Shown piece after piece: positions 41,771-50,480 of a DNA stretch of 64,000 nt. Every line of letters begins with the position of its first letter. Within the stretch, counting starts at the first letter, position 1. The position numbers and the translations under genes are program-made. This DNA comes from Methanobacterium sp. UBA410 (GTDB taxonomy: Archaea > Methanobacteriota > Methanobacteria > Methanobacteriales > Methanobacteriaceae). The stretch covers positions 1 to 64,000 of the forward strand of contig DAHH01000003.1 of NCBI GenBank assembly GCA_002498385.1, given 5' to 3'. Below the pieces are notes generated by a model that had not been told where the DNA came from, ran no database searches, and saw only the letters and a list, made by a program, of their open reading frames with translations.

Positions 41771-42904
41771 TCAGAGTCTTATCGCCCTTTCATGTCGGAA
41801 GTACTTCAAGGTAACCAAAAATATGCAAAGAGAGAGAATTATTGTTGGAATTGATTCAACCAGCAAAACAGGGTTTAATTCGGGTGAAGATGCCAGTTTA
41901 ACCATTAAAACTGTTGGTATGAAGTTTAAAATTCCCCCGAAATAGGGCACCTTTGTGAAGAGTGGCATGAAAAGCACGAAGGTTGCAAATACCAGCACGA
42001 TGGTTATGGCAGAGTTTGCCTCCTTGGTGCTGTCAACCATCATGGATATGATAACTCCAATTCCTATAAAGCCCAGTCCAACGAAGAAAAGTATGAAAAG
42101 CAAGGCAAACATGTTGTATATTGGGACGCGGAGCAGGTCCAGCAGTAAGATCCAAACGAGGCTCTGAAGCATTGAAAAACCAAGTATTGGCAGTATCTTA
42201 CCCACAACAACTGTTGAACTTGAAACTGGTGCCATTAAAAGTATTTCAAAGGTTTTTCTCTCCTTCTCCCCAACTATGCTGTCTGTTACTATGTTGCCTG
42301 CAAGGAAAAATGGCAGAAGCAGGATGAAGGGTACCACGAATCCGTACATGATCTCAACGAAATTGGGGCTTTCAAGGGCGATTCCAGAGGCATGACTTCC
42401 ATCAACGTTCACAACCTTTAAAGTGACTAGGTTCTGCACCTTCTGAATTTCAGAATCATTAAAACCTGCAGAACCTAAGCTTTTTTCAATCTTAAACTCG
42501 TTAACAGCGTTGTTCACCTTGGTTGAAACCACTGGATAAAATATGTTGGAGTTGTCCATCTTCAATGTAACGTCCTGATTGGGGGATACCTCAACCACTG
42601 CAACGAAGTTTCTTCCAACAAGACTTTCAGCCTTGTTCATGTCCTTGCAGTAAACCAGGTTCAGATTCTGGGCTTTAAGATCCTCTGCAAGTGTAGAACC
42701 ATTCAGATCCTGGGATATTCCAACTTTAAGGGCTGAATTCAGGCCATAATTATCTATTATGTTCGGATCCGTTGCAACTGAGCTTATAAATGCAAGTCCA
42801 AAGGCTCCAAGAATTATGAAGACCTGTACAAAAACCACCAGGATGTATATTCTGTTTCTCAGGATGTCCTGAGCTTCCTTTCCTGCAAGAGTCATTAACT
42901 TCAT
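41771..42904 (-). CDS. ABC-2 type transporter permease
   Basis: A 377-residue permease with one N-terminal helix (RIYILVVFVQVFIILGAFGL), a large extracellular segment of about 150 residues, and then five or six helices, including the DSIVGEKERKTFEILLMAPV motif typical of ABC-2/NatB-like exporters. ATG at 42904. It forms a set with the second permease and the ATPase upstream on the same strand, spaced by about 110-180 bases. Substrate unknown; drug, sodium or lipid export are all possible for this family. Confidence 0.85.
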   Translation of the reverse strand: MKLMTLAGKEAQDILRNRIYILVVFVQVFIILGAFGLAFISSVATDPNIIDNYGLNSALKVGISQDLNGSTLAEDLKAQNLNLVYCKDMNKAESLVGRNFVAVVEVSPNQDVTLKMDNSNIFYPVVSTKVNNAVNEFKIEKSLGSAGFNDSEIQKVQNLVTLKVVNVDGSHASGIALESPNFVEIMYGFVVPFILLLPFFLAGNIVTDSIVGEKERKTFEILLMAPVSSSTVVVGKILPILGFSMLQSLVWILLLDLLRVPIYNMFALLFILFFVGLGFIGIGVIISMMVDSTKEANSAITIVLVFATFVLFMPLFTKVPYFGGILNFIPTVLMVKLASSPELNPVLLVESIPTIILSLCIFLVTLKYFRHERAIRL

Positions 42905-43082
42905 TCTACCTAAGTCCTAATATCTGAATCATTGAATTTTGAATCATTGAATCACAAATTCTGAAAGCATTGAATCACATTTTTATTTGATGTTTCAGTG
43001 CATCCAATACTTGGATCAATTTTAAGCCCATCTCCTTTTATGTGAAAGGATATTTTTTTTAAATGTTTTGTAAGGTAAGTAA

Positions 43083-44261
43083 CTAAAACTTTAAAGAAAC
43101 TAAGTCCTTTAAAAGCTTTAAAATTCCAGGTCGAGGCCCAAAACTCACATCTTCCCTCTGGAAAAGCTTCACAGCAATCCAGTAAGATAGCAAACCCACA
43201 ATTACTATGCATAAAATTGCAGGCAGGTAATCAACTGGAGCCACTGGCTCACCTGAAAGGAGTCTCATAACCAGGGTCATTGAAGAGATGTTGGCTGCCA
43301 TGGATTTTCTTGCAACATATGCAACTGCAGGGATGATTAAAAAGCCCACGATCCCAATGTAAATGAAACTTAAGACTATGCCTGCTTCCTTGTAGTTCTT
43401 TGCATATGCTGATACAGCGGATGTTATGCCCACCACAGGCAGGGATGTGAGCACCACCAGCGCGTAAACAAGAAACAGATTTTTTATCTGAAATCCTGCT
43501 ATTAGAAGTATTAAGATCCAGAGTGCAACCTGTATTGCAATGGTTAAAACCACGGCCATTCCCTTACCCAGAACGACCTGGGCCTGGGATATTGGCATTG
43601 CAATGAGTATTTCCCCTGTTTTACGTTCCTTTTCACCCACAATACTGTCCACAAGCATGTTGCCAAAAAGGAAAAGTGGTAAGAAGAGCAGAATTGCAAG
43701 CATGACCCTGTCCATGACCTGGGCTGGCATTGCCCCTCCTGCCGATTTTTGACTGAATTCTGGCTCTGAATCGTTCTGAGGATTTAAAGATCCAACCCAA
43801 GACGCACTTATGGCATCCTGCATAGTTTTGGCTGTGGAGTTAACCTCATTTTCCACCAAACTGCGTTTAGGATCCGTGTAGTCCACATAAAGCACTAGAT
43901 TCACGGGTTTCATTGTTCTTATATCATTTACAGTATCATCTGGAACCTGTAAGAATCCTGTGCTTTGACCCTGCTGCATCTTTTTAAGGGAGCTATTGTA
44001 GTTTGAGGATGTTACATCCAAAACCTGTGTGTTTATTCTCTTTTGAAACAGTCCAGAGCTGTCCTGAACATTAACAGATGCAAATCCTGAAAGGGACGGT
44101 GCTATGGACAGCCCCTGTTCTGACTCCATGTTTGCAACGAAGGAGTTGAACACAACTATCATTAAAAGCAGGATCGAAAGCTGTAGTATGAATATCATGA
44201 CAGACTTTCTACTTGAAAGTGTGTCCTTAAACTCCCACTTGGTTATGGTTGTGAACTTCAT
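43083..44261 (-). CDS. ABC-2 type transporter permease, paralogue
   Basis: A 392-residue permease of the same build as its downstream neighbour: an N-terminal helix, a long outside domain, then VDSIVGEKERKTGEILIAMP and five or six helices. The shared motif and architecture show ancient duplication, and the two likely form a heterodimeric channel. After the last helix it ends with FQREDVSFGPRPGIL and a short Leu/Lys tail. ATG at 44261. Confidence 0.85.
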   Translation of the reverse strand: MKFTTITKWEFKDTLSSRKSVMIFILQLSILLLMIVVFNSFVANMESEQGLSIAPSLSGFASVNVQDSSGLFQKRINTQVLDVTSSNYNSSLKKMQQGQSTGFLQVPDDTVNDIRTMKPVNLVLYVDYTDPKRSLVENEVNSTAKTMQDAISASWVGSLNPQNDSEPEFSQKSAGGAMPAQVMDRVMLAILLFLPLFLFGNMLVDSIVGEKERKTGEILIAMPISQAQVVLGKGMAVVLTIAIQVALWILILLIAGFQIKNLFLVYALVVLTSLPVVGITSAVSAYAKNYKEAGIVLSFIYIGIVGFLIIPAVAYVARKSMAANISSMTLVMRLLSGEPVAPVDYLPAILCIVIVGLLSYWIAVKLFQREDVSFGPRPGILKLLKDLVSLKF

Positions 44262-44370
44262 ATTATTGCCTTAATTGTTAAAAACCTTAGGATTTATTCA
44301 TTAAACTAGTTTACCCATTAAATCCCGGGATAAATCTACGAATAAAATTCATACAGATTACGTTTTACTC

Positions 44371-45282
44371 TCATCCCACTGCATTTATAAACACGTCTTC
44401 AAGTGTGGGTTCCTCTGTGTTTACTGATACAAGGTTGCCTGCGAAGACATCAATTATATCTGGAATTTCAATTCTCGACTTCAAAGATACTGAAACTTCG
44501 TTTCCAACCATATTAACCCTTTCAACAGAGTTGAAATCTTGAACTTTGTTTAGATCAACGTTCAGATCCTTTACCTTTATTTTAAGTATGGTTTCACCGT
44601 GCACTTTGGATTTCAGGTAGTCTGGTTCCCCCACGTCCATGACGTTTCCCCTGTTCACGATTGCAACCCTGTCGCAGAGCTCATCTGCCTCTCGCATGTA
44701 GTGGGTGCAGAGGATGATGGTCTTGTCACCCTTGAGATTTCTTATGAAGCTTCGTATGTTGCTGGCTGTTGCAGGATCCAGGCCCATGGTGGGCTCATCA
44801 AATATGATGATGGGTGGATCATGTATCAGAGCCCTTGCAATTCCAATACGCTGGCGCAAACCCTTTGAAAAGGTGTTTATCCTGTCATCTGCCCTGTCTG
44901 ACATGTTCACAAGTTCCAGAAGCTCATCTATCCTGGGATTTATCTCGGGTTTTGGAACTCCATAGAGCTCTGCAAAATATCTAAGTAAATCCCGGGCCTT
45001 GAAGCGTTCGTAAAGGTTGGGCTCTTCTGGAAGGTAACCTATCATGGATTTGATCTTTATCTGGTCCTCGTGTATGCTGTATCCTCCAACATGCACGTCA
45101 CCTGAATCTGGTTTCAGTATGCAGCAGATTATCCGTATGGTGGTTGTTTTTCCTGCACCGTTTGGCCCTATAATTCCAAGAAGCTCACCTTTACCTATGT
45201 CAAGACTCAAATTGTTCAGGGCTTTTATCCTGCCAAAGGACTTTGTAATAGAATCTATACTTATCATGGCATCTGAAACCAT
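44371..45282 (-). CDS. ABC transporter ATP-binding protein
   Basis: The ATPase of the exporter, 303 residues: Walker A GPNGAGKTT, Q-loop YLPEEPNLYE, signature FSKGLRQRIGIAR, Walker B IIIFDEPTMGLD and switch His in LCTHYMRE. The last 80 residues are the extension usual in NatA/CcmA-like exporters. ATG at 45282 lies behind GGAGGTTTCAG, and the sequence GTTTCAGATG is duplicated there, placing a second Met four codons on. It probably heads the three-gene operon. Confidence 0.92.
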   Translation of the reverse strand: MVSDAMISIDSITKSFGRIKALNNLSLDIGKGELLGIIGPNGAGKTTTIRIICCILKPDSGDVHVGGYSIHEDQIKIKSMIGYLPEEPNLYERFKARDLLRYFAELYGVPKPEINPRIDELLELVNMSDRADDRINTFSKGLRQRIGIARALIHDPPIIIFDEPTMGLDPATASNIRSFIRNLKGDKTIILCTHYMREADELCDRVAIVNRGNVMDVGEPDYLKSKVHGETILKIKVKDLNVDLNKVQDFNSVERVNMVGNEVSVSLKSRIEIPDIIDVFAGNLVSVNTEEPTLEDVFINAVG

Positions 45283-45385
45283 CTGAAACCTCCAGATAAC
45301 TTATTAAACAAATTCATGAACTTAATGCTCTTAAAATTTCTTTCTGTTGGAAGCCCAATGTAAATTTAACTGTTTTGTGCTACAG

Positions 45386-45911
45386 TCAAACAGTTTGAGA
45401 TCTCGGCTCCCTGTTTGGTTGGGTATCAGGATTTTTAAATACCTGAGAAATAAAACAAAAACTCACCAGGATAAGTATCACAGCTAAAACTGTCATTGAA
45501 TATTCTCCTGCACTTTTTTTATCCTCTTTAACCATTGCATAAGCATGGCTGACCGCTGAAATAGGAGAAAAAGAATGAGTACCGTTAAAAGGCCCGCCTC
45601 TGCATAGAAGTTCCAGCCAGCAAGGTAAGTAACCAGGGCCGTTACTGCAAGTGCAAGGTTGTCAAGGCCAAACTGCCTACTGTAAGCCATTTCCTCAGGA
45701 TTTCCTGAGAGTTTTAAGGGGCTTTTTCCAAAAAGAATCATTCAATGCCTGTCAGTCCCGTCACAGATACAAGGACAAACACCGCAAATATGTTGAACTG
45801 CTCCACAGAGTGTCACCCCCATAAAAATGCAAAAAATACTCCTAAAAATACTCCAATTCATTTTAAAAACTCTAAAAGCCTGTTAACATTGACGTACATC
45901 TTTAAGCCCAT
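45386..45911 (-). pseudogene. Broken membrane-protein gene (DUF6790-like)
   Basis: Reading the minus strand from ATG at 45911 gives MYVNVNRLLEFLK, then TGA, IGVFLGVFFAFLWG, TGA, then HSVEQFNIFAVFVLVSVTGL. A shift at 45740 continues the protein as ILFGKSPLKLSGN, YSRQFGLDNLALAVTAL and EAGLLTVLILFLLF. A second shift at a run of seven A (T run 45514-45520) leads to AGEYSMTVLAVILILVS and a stop at 45386. The parts join into one four-helix protein resembling the DUF6790 family as I remember it. Each part alone could be mistaken for a small gene because the stops overlap ATG codons. Confidence 0.6.
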
Positions 45912-46156
45912 TTTAAGTACCTTCCCATCCTAAAGGTCCGATGATCAACATAAACTCCAAATATTTTTTATTAACTCTATTTTTGGAAGTATTTAAGATT
46001 TTTCAGACCATGAGCACCAAACTAGTTAAGAAGGATGTGGAATAAAAAATAGAATAACTAAGATTTTGTATACAAAGTTGCATTAGAGGCCTGCTTGAAC
46101 TGCTCAGACAGAGCCAAAATTAATTTCACAAGTTATAATCCTAAGACAATCATGAG

Positions 46157-47380
46157 ATGAATAACATGTTCCTATCAGAGTTAATTCCAGAAGAAGAAGC
46201 ACTGAAAATCATTAAGTCCACGCCGTTAAACCTGAAAGTTGAAGAGATTCCACTGGAGAAAGCCCACAGGCGAGTACTTGCAGAAGATGTTAAATCACTC
46301 CTTCCATCACCACCATTCGACAAATCAGCAATGGACGGTTATGCAATGCGGGCAGAAGACAGCTTTGGACATTCTCAAACAAAACCTGCACATTTAACCA
46401 TTGAAGATCGTATAGGTGCCGGGGAACTGTCATCAAAAACCCTTAAAACAGGTAAAGCCATTAAAATCGCCACAGGAGCCCCAATACCAGAAGGTGCCGA
46501 TGCCGTGGTTATGGAAGAGTACACCGTGGAAGATGGCGACAGCCTGGACGTTGAAACATCCCTCACACCGGGAGAAAACATAAATCCAAGGGGAGAAGAT
46601 TTAAAAAAGGGAGATCTGGTTTTAAAGAGGGGAAAACTCTTGAAGCCAGCGGACCTTGCAATAATCGCATCTGCAGGGTACAGTACAGTTAAAGTCTTCA
46701 AGAAACCTGAAATTGGTGTTATAACTACTGGAAGCGAACTTGTAATGCCAAATCCAAACATCAGCGGCGCAGAGGTTATAAACTCCAACTACTACACTCT
46801 GAAGGCTTTGGTTGAAAGCACCCTTGCCCTGCCAGGGATCGTTCACTGCGTAGACAGTGCCAAGCTTGTTGAAGAGGAACTTGAAAAGATGCTTGAAACC
46901 TGTGATGCTGTTATAACAACTGGAGGGACGGCAATAAGCAAGGGCGATGTTGTCGTGGATGTTGCAGACAAGCTTGGAAAGGTTTTAATACATGGGGTTG
47001 GGATGAAACCTGGCAAACCCTTTGCCTTTGGAATGATCCATAAAAAACCGGTTTTCATGCTTTCAGGATATCCTGTAGCTGCAATGGTTCAGTTTGACAT
47101 TTTTGTAAGGCAGGAACTTCTCAGGATGCAGGGAATTCAAAACGAGCCCTTGAGAGTTAGAAGAACTGCAACACGCAAGATAGCCTCAACACTGGGAAGA
47201 ACAGAGTACATACGGGCAAAAGCAGACAATAAAACAGTCACGCCCCTTAAAATAAAGAGTTCAGGAGTTATAAGGTCAATGGTTGAATCAAACTGTTACG
47301 TTGTAATTGAAGAGAATCTGGAGGGTTTTGAAGAGGGGGAAGAATGTGAAGTTCTCCTTTACAATTCGCTGCAGATCTAA
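46157..47380 (+). CDS. moeA: Molybdopterin molybdenumtransferase MoeA
   Basis: A 407-residue enzyme inserting molybdate or tungstate into adenylylated molybdopterin. Motifs are SAMDGYAMRAED, GAPIPEGADAVVMEEY, TTGSELV, TTGGTAISKGD, GVGMKPGKPFAFG and SGYPVAAMVQF, with the C-terminal MoeA domain IV (RTEYIRAK) at about 340-400. Formylmethanofuran dehydrogenases and formate dehydrogenase of methanogens need this cofactor. ATG at 46157 or the next Met three codons on. It is monocistronic. Confidence 0.95.
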   Translation: MNNMFLSELIPEEEALKIIKSTPLNLKVEEIPLEKAHRRVLAEDVKSLLPSPPFDKSAMDGYAMRAEDSFGHSQTKPAHLTIEDRIGAGELSSKTLKTGKAIKIATGAPIPEGADAVVMEEYTVEDGDSLDVETSLTPGENINPRGEDLKKGDLVLKRGKLLKPADLAIIASAGYSTVKVFKKPEIGVITTGSELVMPNPNISGAEVINSNYYTLKALVESTLALPGIVHCVDSAKLVEEELEKMLETCDAVITTGGTAISKGDVVVDVADKLGKVLIHGVGMKPGKPFAFGMIHKKPVFMLSGYPVAAMVQFDIFVRQELLRMQGIQNEPLRVRRTATRKIASTLGRTEYIRAKADNKTVTPLKIKSSGVIRSMVESNCYVVIEENLEGFEEGEECEVLLYNSLQI

Positions 47381-47644
47381 AAGCATTGGCTTAAATTTAA
47401 GTTGATTTAAACCTGAAATTTTTGATTTAAACCTATTAATTGATTTAAACTATTTTTTTTATGATTGTATTTTTTATGATTTGGCTGGAGGTTTTTATAA
47501 AAATTTCAATGGTATTTGGTGTAATACTGAAAACATTGGGAGCTTTTATAAGGATTACAAATTAAAAGTAATGGTACGAAATAAAGTCAGGGCTACCTAA
47601 AATAAAAAAAGCTCTAAATTGTTCTTTATCTAAAAGGTGATGTT

Positions 47645-48877
47645 TTGAACGCTTTATGGTACTATGCTATTGGATTCGTCCTTATATGGGTTTTGGCCCT
47701 TCTATTCAGAAAACAGCTGAAGATAGATGTTGAAGGGCCGCTCCTCATGCGAAAAACCAAGAAGCTGAGGGGTTTTATAGATTCCGTTGCAAACAAGAGC
47801 CCAAGATTCTGGCGCTGGACAATGAACCTTGGAATACCCGTGGCGGTATTCTTCATGGCTTTCATGGTCTACGGGATCATAGAATCGGTTAAGGTCATGT
47901 TCAACACTCCAACAGTGGCCATAGTACTTCCAGGCGTTGACATACCAGGTTCCCCACTTTTTATACCCTTCAGTTACGGTATAGCTGCAATGGCCATTCT
48001 TATGGTTGTGCACGAGTTCGGTCACGGTATCATTGCAAGGATGGAGGGAGTTAAAATAAAATCCATAGGTGTACTGCTCCTTGCCATACTTCCAGGAGCA
48101 TTTGTGGAGCTTGACGAGGAAGACGTTGAAAAGAGCCGTGGAATTTCAAAGCTCAGAATATACGCAGCAGGTTCCATATTCAACCTTGGAACTGCAGCAA
48201 TAGCAATGGGCCTTGTCTTTGTGATATCTTCCTTTTTCGTGCCCTATGCCTTCCACGACAACGGCCTGAAAATTTCAGGAGTAACACCCAGCAGCCCTGC
48301 AGACGGTGTTCTGAAGGAGGGAATGATAATACACAGCGTGAACGGTTACACAATAAACAACAAGACCGATTACACCACCGTGCTCCTCAACAAAACCAAA
48401 CCCGGAGATAAACTGACCTACATAACGAACGAGGGAACTTTCACCATTACATCAGGAGGTCAACCAACCAACGCTTCAATTACATATCCAGGGACCAGGA
48501 CAGACACCAACTTGGCAGTTAAGGACAACGTCGCCAAAACCTACGGAGAAATAATTCCATGGACAGTATACGATCTCAACACCCTCTTCTGGTGGATATT
48601 CCTATTAAATTTCCTTGTAGGAGCTTTTAACCTCCTTCCAATGAAACCTCTGGATGGAGGCCTGATATTTGAGGAACTTTTAAGATCCAGGGTGACTGAG
48701 GAACGTGTAAACTCCGCCTCAAGGTTCAAGGGACTGCTCAAAAAACTTTCCAGGTTCAGTATCCCTGAAAATCATGTGAACGCAGCTGTTTCCCTGATTT
48801 CATGGGTCTTTATAACCATACTGGTGATTTTAATAGTTTATGGAACTGTGCCAGGCATAATGAAGATGATACCCTAG
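47645..48877 (+). CDS. Site-2-type membrane metalloprotease (M50) with PDZ domain
   Basis: A 410-residue intramembrane zinc protease. The zinc site HEFGH lies in VVHEFGHGIIARMEGV (about residue 123) and the third ligand in LLPMKPLDGG (about 335). Between them sit membrane helices and an exposed PDZ domain (LKISGVTPSSPADGVLKEGM). Such enzymes cleave membrane-anchored regulators or leftover signal peptides. The TTG start at 47645 follows AAAGGTGATG. No anti-sigma-like substrate is next to it, so its target is unknown. Confidence 0.9.
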   Translation: MNALWYYAIGFVLIWVLALLFRKQLKIDVEGPLLMRKTKKLRGFIDSVANKSPRFWRWTMNLGIPVAVFFMAFMVYGIIESVKVMFNTPTVAIVLPGVDIPGSPLFIPFSYGIAAMAILMVVHEFGHGIIARMEGVKIKSIGVLLLAILPGAFVELDEEDVEKSRGISKLRIYAAGSIFNLGTAAIAMGLVFVISSFFVPYAFHDNGLKISGVTPSSPADGVLKEGMIIHSVNGYTINNKTDYTTVLLNKTKPGDKLTYITNEGTFTITSGGQPTNASITYPGTRTDTNLAVKDNVAKTYGEIIPWTVYDLNTLFWWIFLLNFLVGAFNLLPMKPLDGGLIFEELLRSRVTEERVNSASRFKGLLKKLSRFSIPENHVNAAVSLISWVFITILVILIVYGTVPGIMKMIP

Positions 48878-49126
48878 ATCTGAGATTTTGGTACCGTATA
48901 ATATGAAACTTAAAAAAGGTAGTTGCGGATTAATTCCCTGTTTCTTATTCCTTATTTTCTTAATTTATTTTTCCATGTTTCCATTAAAAGTATTTTTCAA
49001 CCAACTTGGATTTTAATCAAACTTGGAAGATAAAAAAAATTGAAAAAATTTTTCTGATTCTGAAATTGTGTCTGTGCCCACTGCCCTTTTTTACAAGCCC
49101 TTAGGGGCTCATTCCACTGTAAACTT

Positions 49127-49507
49127 CTATTGCCCCTTTTTCCATTCCATCACTTCTCCTGTTAGATCATCAATTAAATCAAGTATTTTATCATTTGAAA
49201 GTCTGTAGTGTATCCAGATGCCTTCCTTACGCCACTTTATAAATCTTGCTTTTCTTAAAACATTCAGATGGTGTGATATGGTTGATTGTGGTTTTTTAAG
49301 GGCGTATATTATTTCACAGACGCATAGCTCACCGTCCCTCAAAAGGTAAAGTATTTTGAGCCTTGTTGAGTCAGAGAGTGATTTGAAACGTTCTGCCTGA
49401 ATTTGAAGCTGGTCTTCATCTGGAAGCTGGGCCATTGTTTCTTCCAATTTTTCTATCTGATCCTGGCCTGGTCTTTTTTCATTCCTAACTTCGCAGGTTT
49501 TCTGCAT
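49127..49507 (-). CDS. arsR: ArsR-family metalloregulatory repressor
   Basis: A winged-helix repressor of 126 residues with DSTRLKILYLLRDGELCVCEI; the two cysteines of the CVC metal-binding motif in the recognition helix are the classic As(III)/Sb(III) sensor. The recognition helix follows as KKPQSTISHHLNVLRKA. It lies 15 bases downstream of the arsenite methyltransferase gene on the same strand, so enzyme and sensor are one operon, presumably opened when arsenite binds. Confidence 0.92.
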   Translation of the reverse strand: MQKTCEVRNEKRPGQDQIEKLEETMAQLPDEDQLQIQAERFKSLSDSTRLKILYLLRDGELCVCEIIYALKKPQSTISHHLNVLRKARFIKWRKEGIWIHYRLSNDKILDLIDDLTGEVMEWKKGQ

Positions 49508-49522
49508 GTTATCCTCCTCAAT

Positions 49523-50302
49523 TTACTTTCCTGCTTTAACCTGTATGCTGAGTACTTTACCTTCAAGCCTTGGATCCATGTTTGGTTCTGTGAAGTAATG
49601 TGCTCCAACGATCTCAACATCCCTGAAACCTGCTCTTTCAATTGTGTTGAGGTATTCCTGCTTTTCCATTGCCCCTGCAATGCAGTCTGCCCATGCTTTG
49701 AAGCTTTTTCGAATCTCTTCTGGTATGGGTCCGTCGGTAACCAGGTCCGAGACAAGTATTCTACCTCCTGGCTTTAGAATCCTGAAAGCCTCATTGTAGG
49801 CTGCAGATTTATCTGGTGTGAGGTTTATTACACAGTTACTGATTACAACATCGATCTTACTGTCTTCAATTGGAAGATCCTCTATTTCACCGAGTTTGAA
49901 CTCCACATTCGTGTATCCGCCTTCTTCGGCGTTTTTAACCGCATTTTCAACCATTTTTGGGGTCATGTCAACGCCTATAACCCTTGCATTGTTCCCAACC
50001 TTCCTGGCTGCAAGGAAAACATCAATCCCTCCACCGGATCCAAGATCCAGAACTGTTTCTCCTTCTTTTATCTCTGCAAGGGCTGTTGGGTTGCCGCATC
50101 CAACCCCAAGTACTGCATCTGCAGGTACACTTTTTATCTCCTCCATGCTGTAACCTGCTTCCCTTGCCTGCTGGATTATGGAATCTCCCCCTCCACAGCA
50201 ACAGGAACATGAGCTGCAAACTTCTTCTTTGACCGCTATTTTTGAGTATCTTTCCTTTATAAACGTTTTAATATCTTTTTTGTCTTCATTCAAAGAGATC
50301 AA
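49523..50302 (-). CDS. arsM: Arsenite S-adenosylmethionine methyltransferase
   Basis: A 259-residue class I methyltransferase that methylates arsenite using SAM. The N-terminal Cys cluster (VCSSCSCCCGGGDS), SAM motif ETVLDLGSGGGIDVFLA, the arsenic-binding cysteine in ISNCVINLTPDK, and the C-terminal ADCIAGAM cysteine are all in place. The start at 50302 gives MISLNEDKKD. It heads the arsM-arsR operon, and the probable operator lies about 70 bases upstream. In anaerobes the product may act as a weapon as well as a detoxification product. Confidence 0.93.
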   Translation of the reverse strand: MISLNEDKKDIKTFIKERYSKIAVKEEVCSSCSCCCGGGDSIIQQAREAGYSMEEIKSVPADAVLGVGCGNPTALAEIKEGETVLDLGSGGGIDVFLAARKVGNNARVIGVDMTPKMVENAVKNAEEGGYTNVEFKLGEIEDLPIEDSKIDVVISNCVINLTPDKSAAYNEAFRILKPGGRILVSDLVTDGPIPEEIRKSFKAWADCIAGAMEKQEYLNTIERAGFRDVEIVGAHYFTEPNMDPRLEGKVLSIQVKAGK

Positions 50303-50361
50303 CCCCCAGTAATAAATCAGAACTGATTTTAACCATTTGTCAATGATCTCACAGTATAGTT

Positions 50362-50389
50362 CTATATATCTAAATCCATGGATATATAG
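50362..50389. promoter_or_regulatory. Probable ArsR operator
   Basis: A perfect nine-base inverted repeat, CTATATATC (50362-50370) and GATATATAG (50381-50389), with a ten-base spacer, lies between arsM and the divergent flavoprotein gene. ArsR-type repressors bind AT-rich repeats of this size, and the repeat overlaps TATA-like sequence, so binding would block transcription, possibly in both directions. Confidence 0.55.
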
Positions 50390-50480
50390 TTTTGGAGGCT
50401 CACCTGGGATCCAAACTTTATACTGTTAGAGTTACAGAACTGATGATGTAAGTCTTTTGATGCAAAGGTGGAAAAAATAA

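Noticed and set aside
45738..45911. TGA codons read as selenocysteine or tryptophan
   Set aside because: No selenocysteine-insertion structure or TGA use elsewhere; further frame changes in the same gene point to decay.
45745..45933. 62-codon plus-strand frame in the 45.7-45.9 kb spacer
   Set aside because: The minus strand there reads as a broken membrane protein continuous with the next segment, which explains the sequence better.
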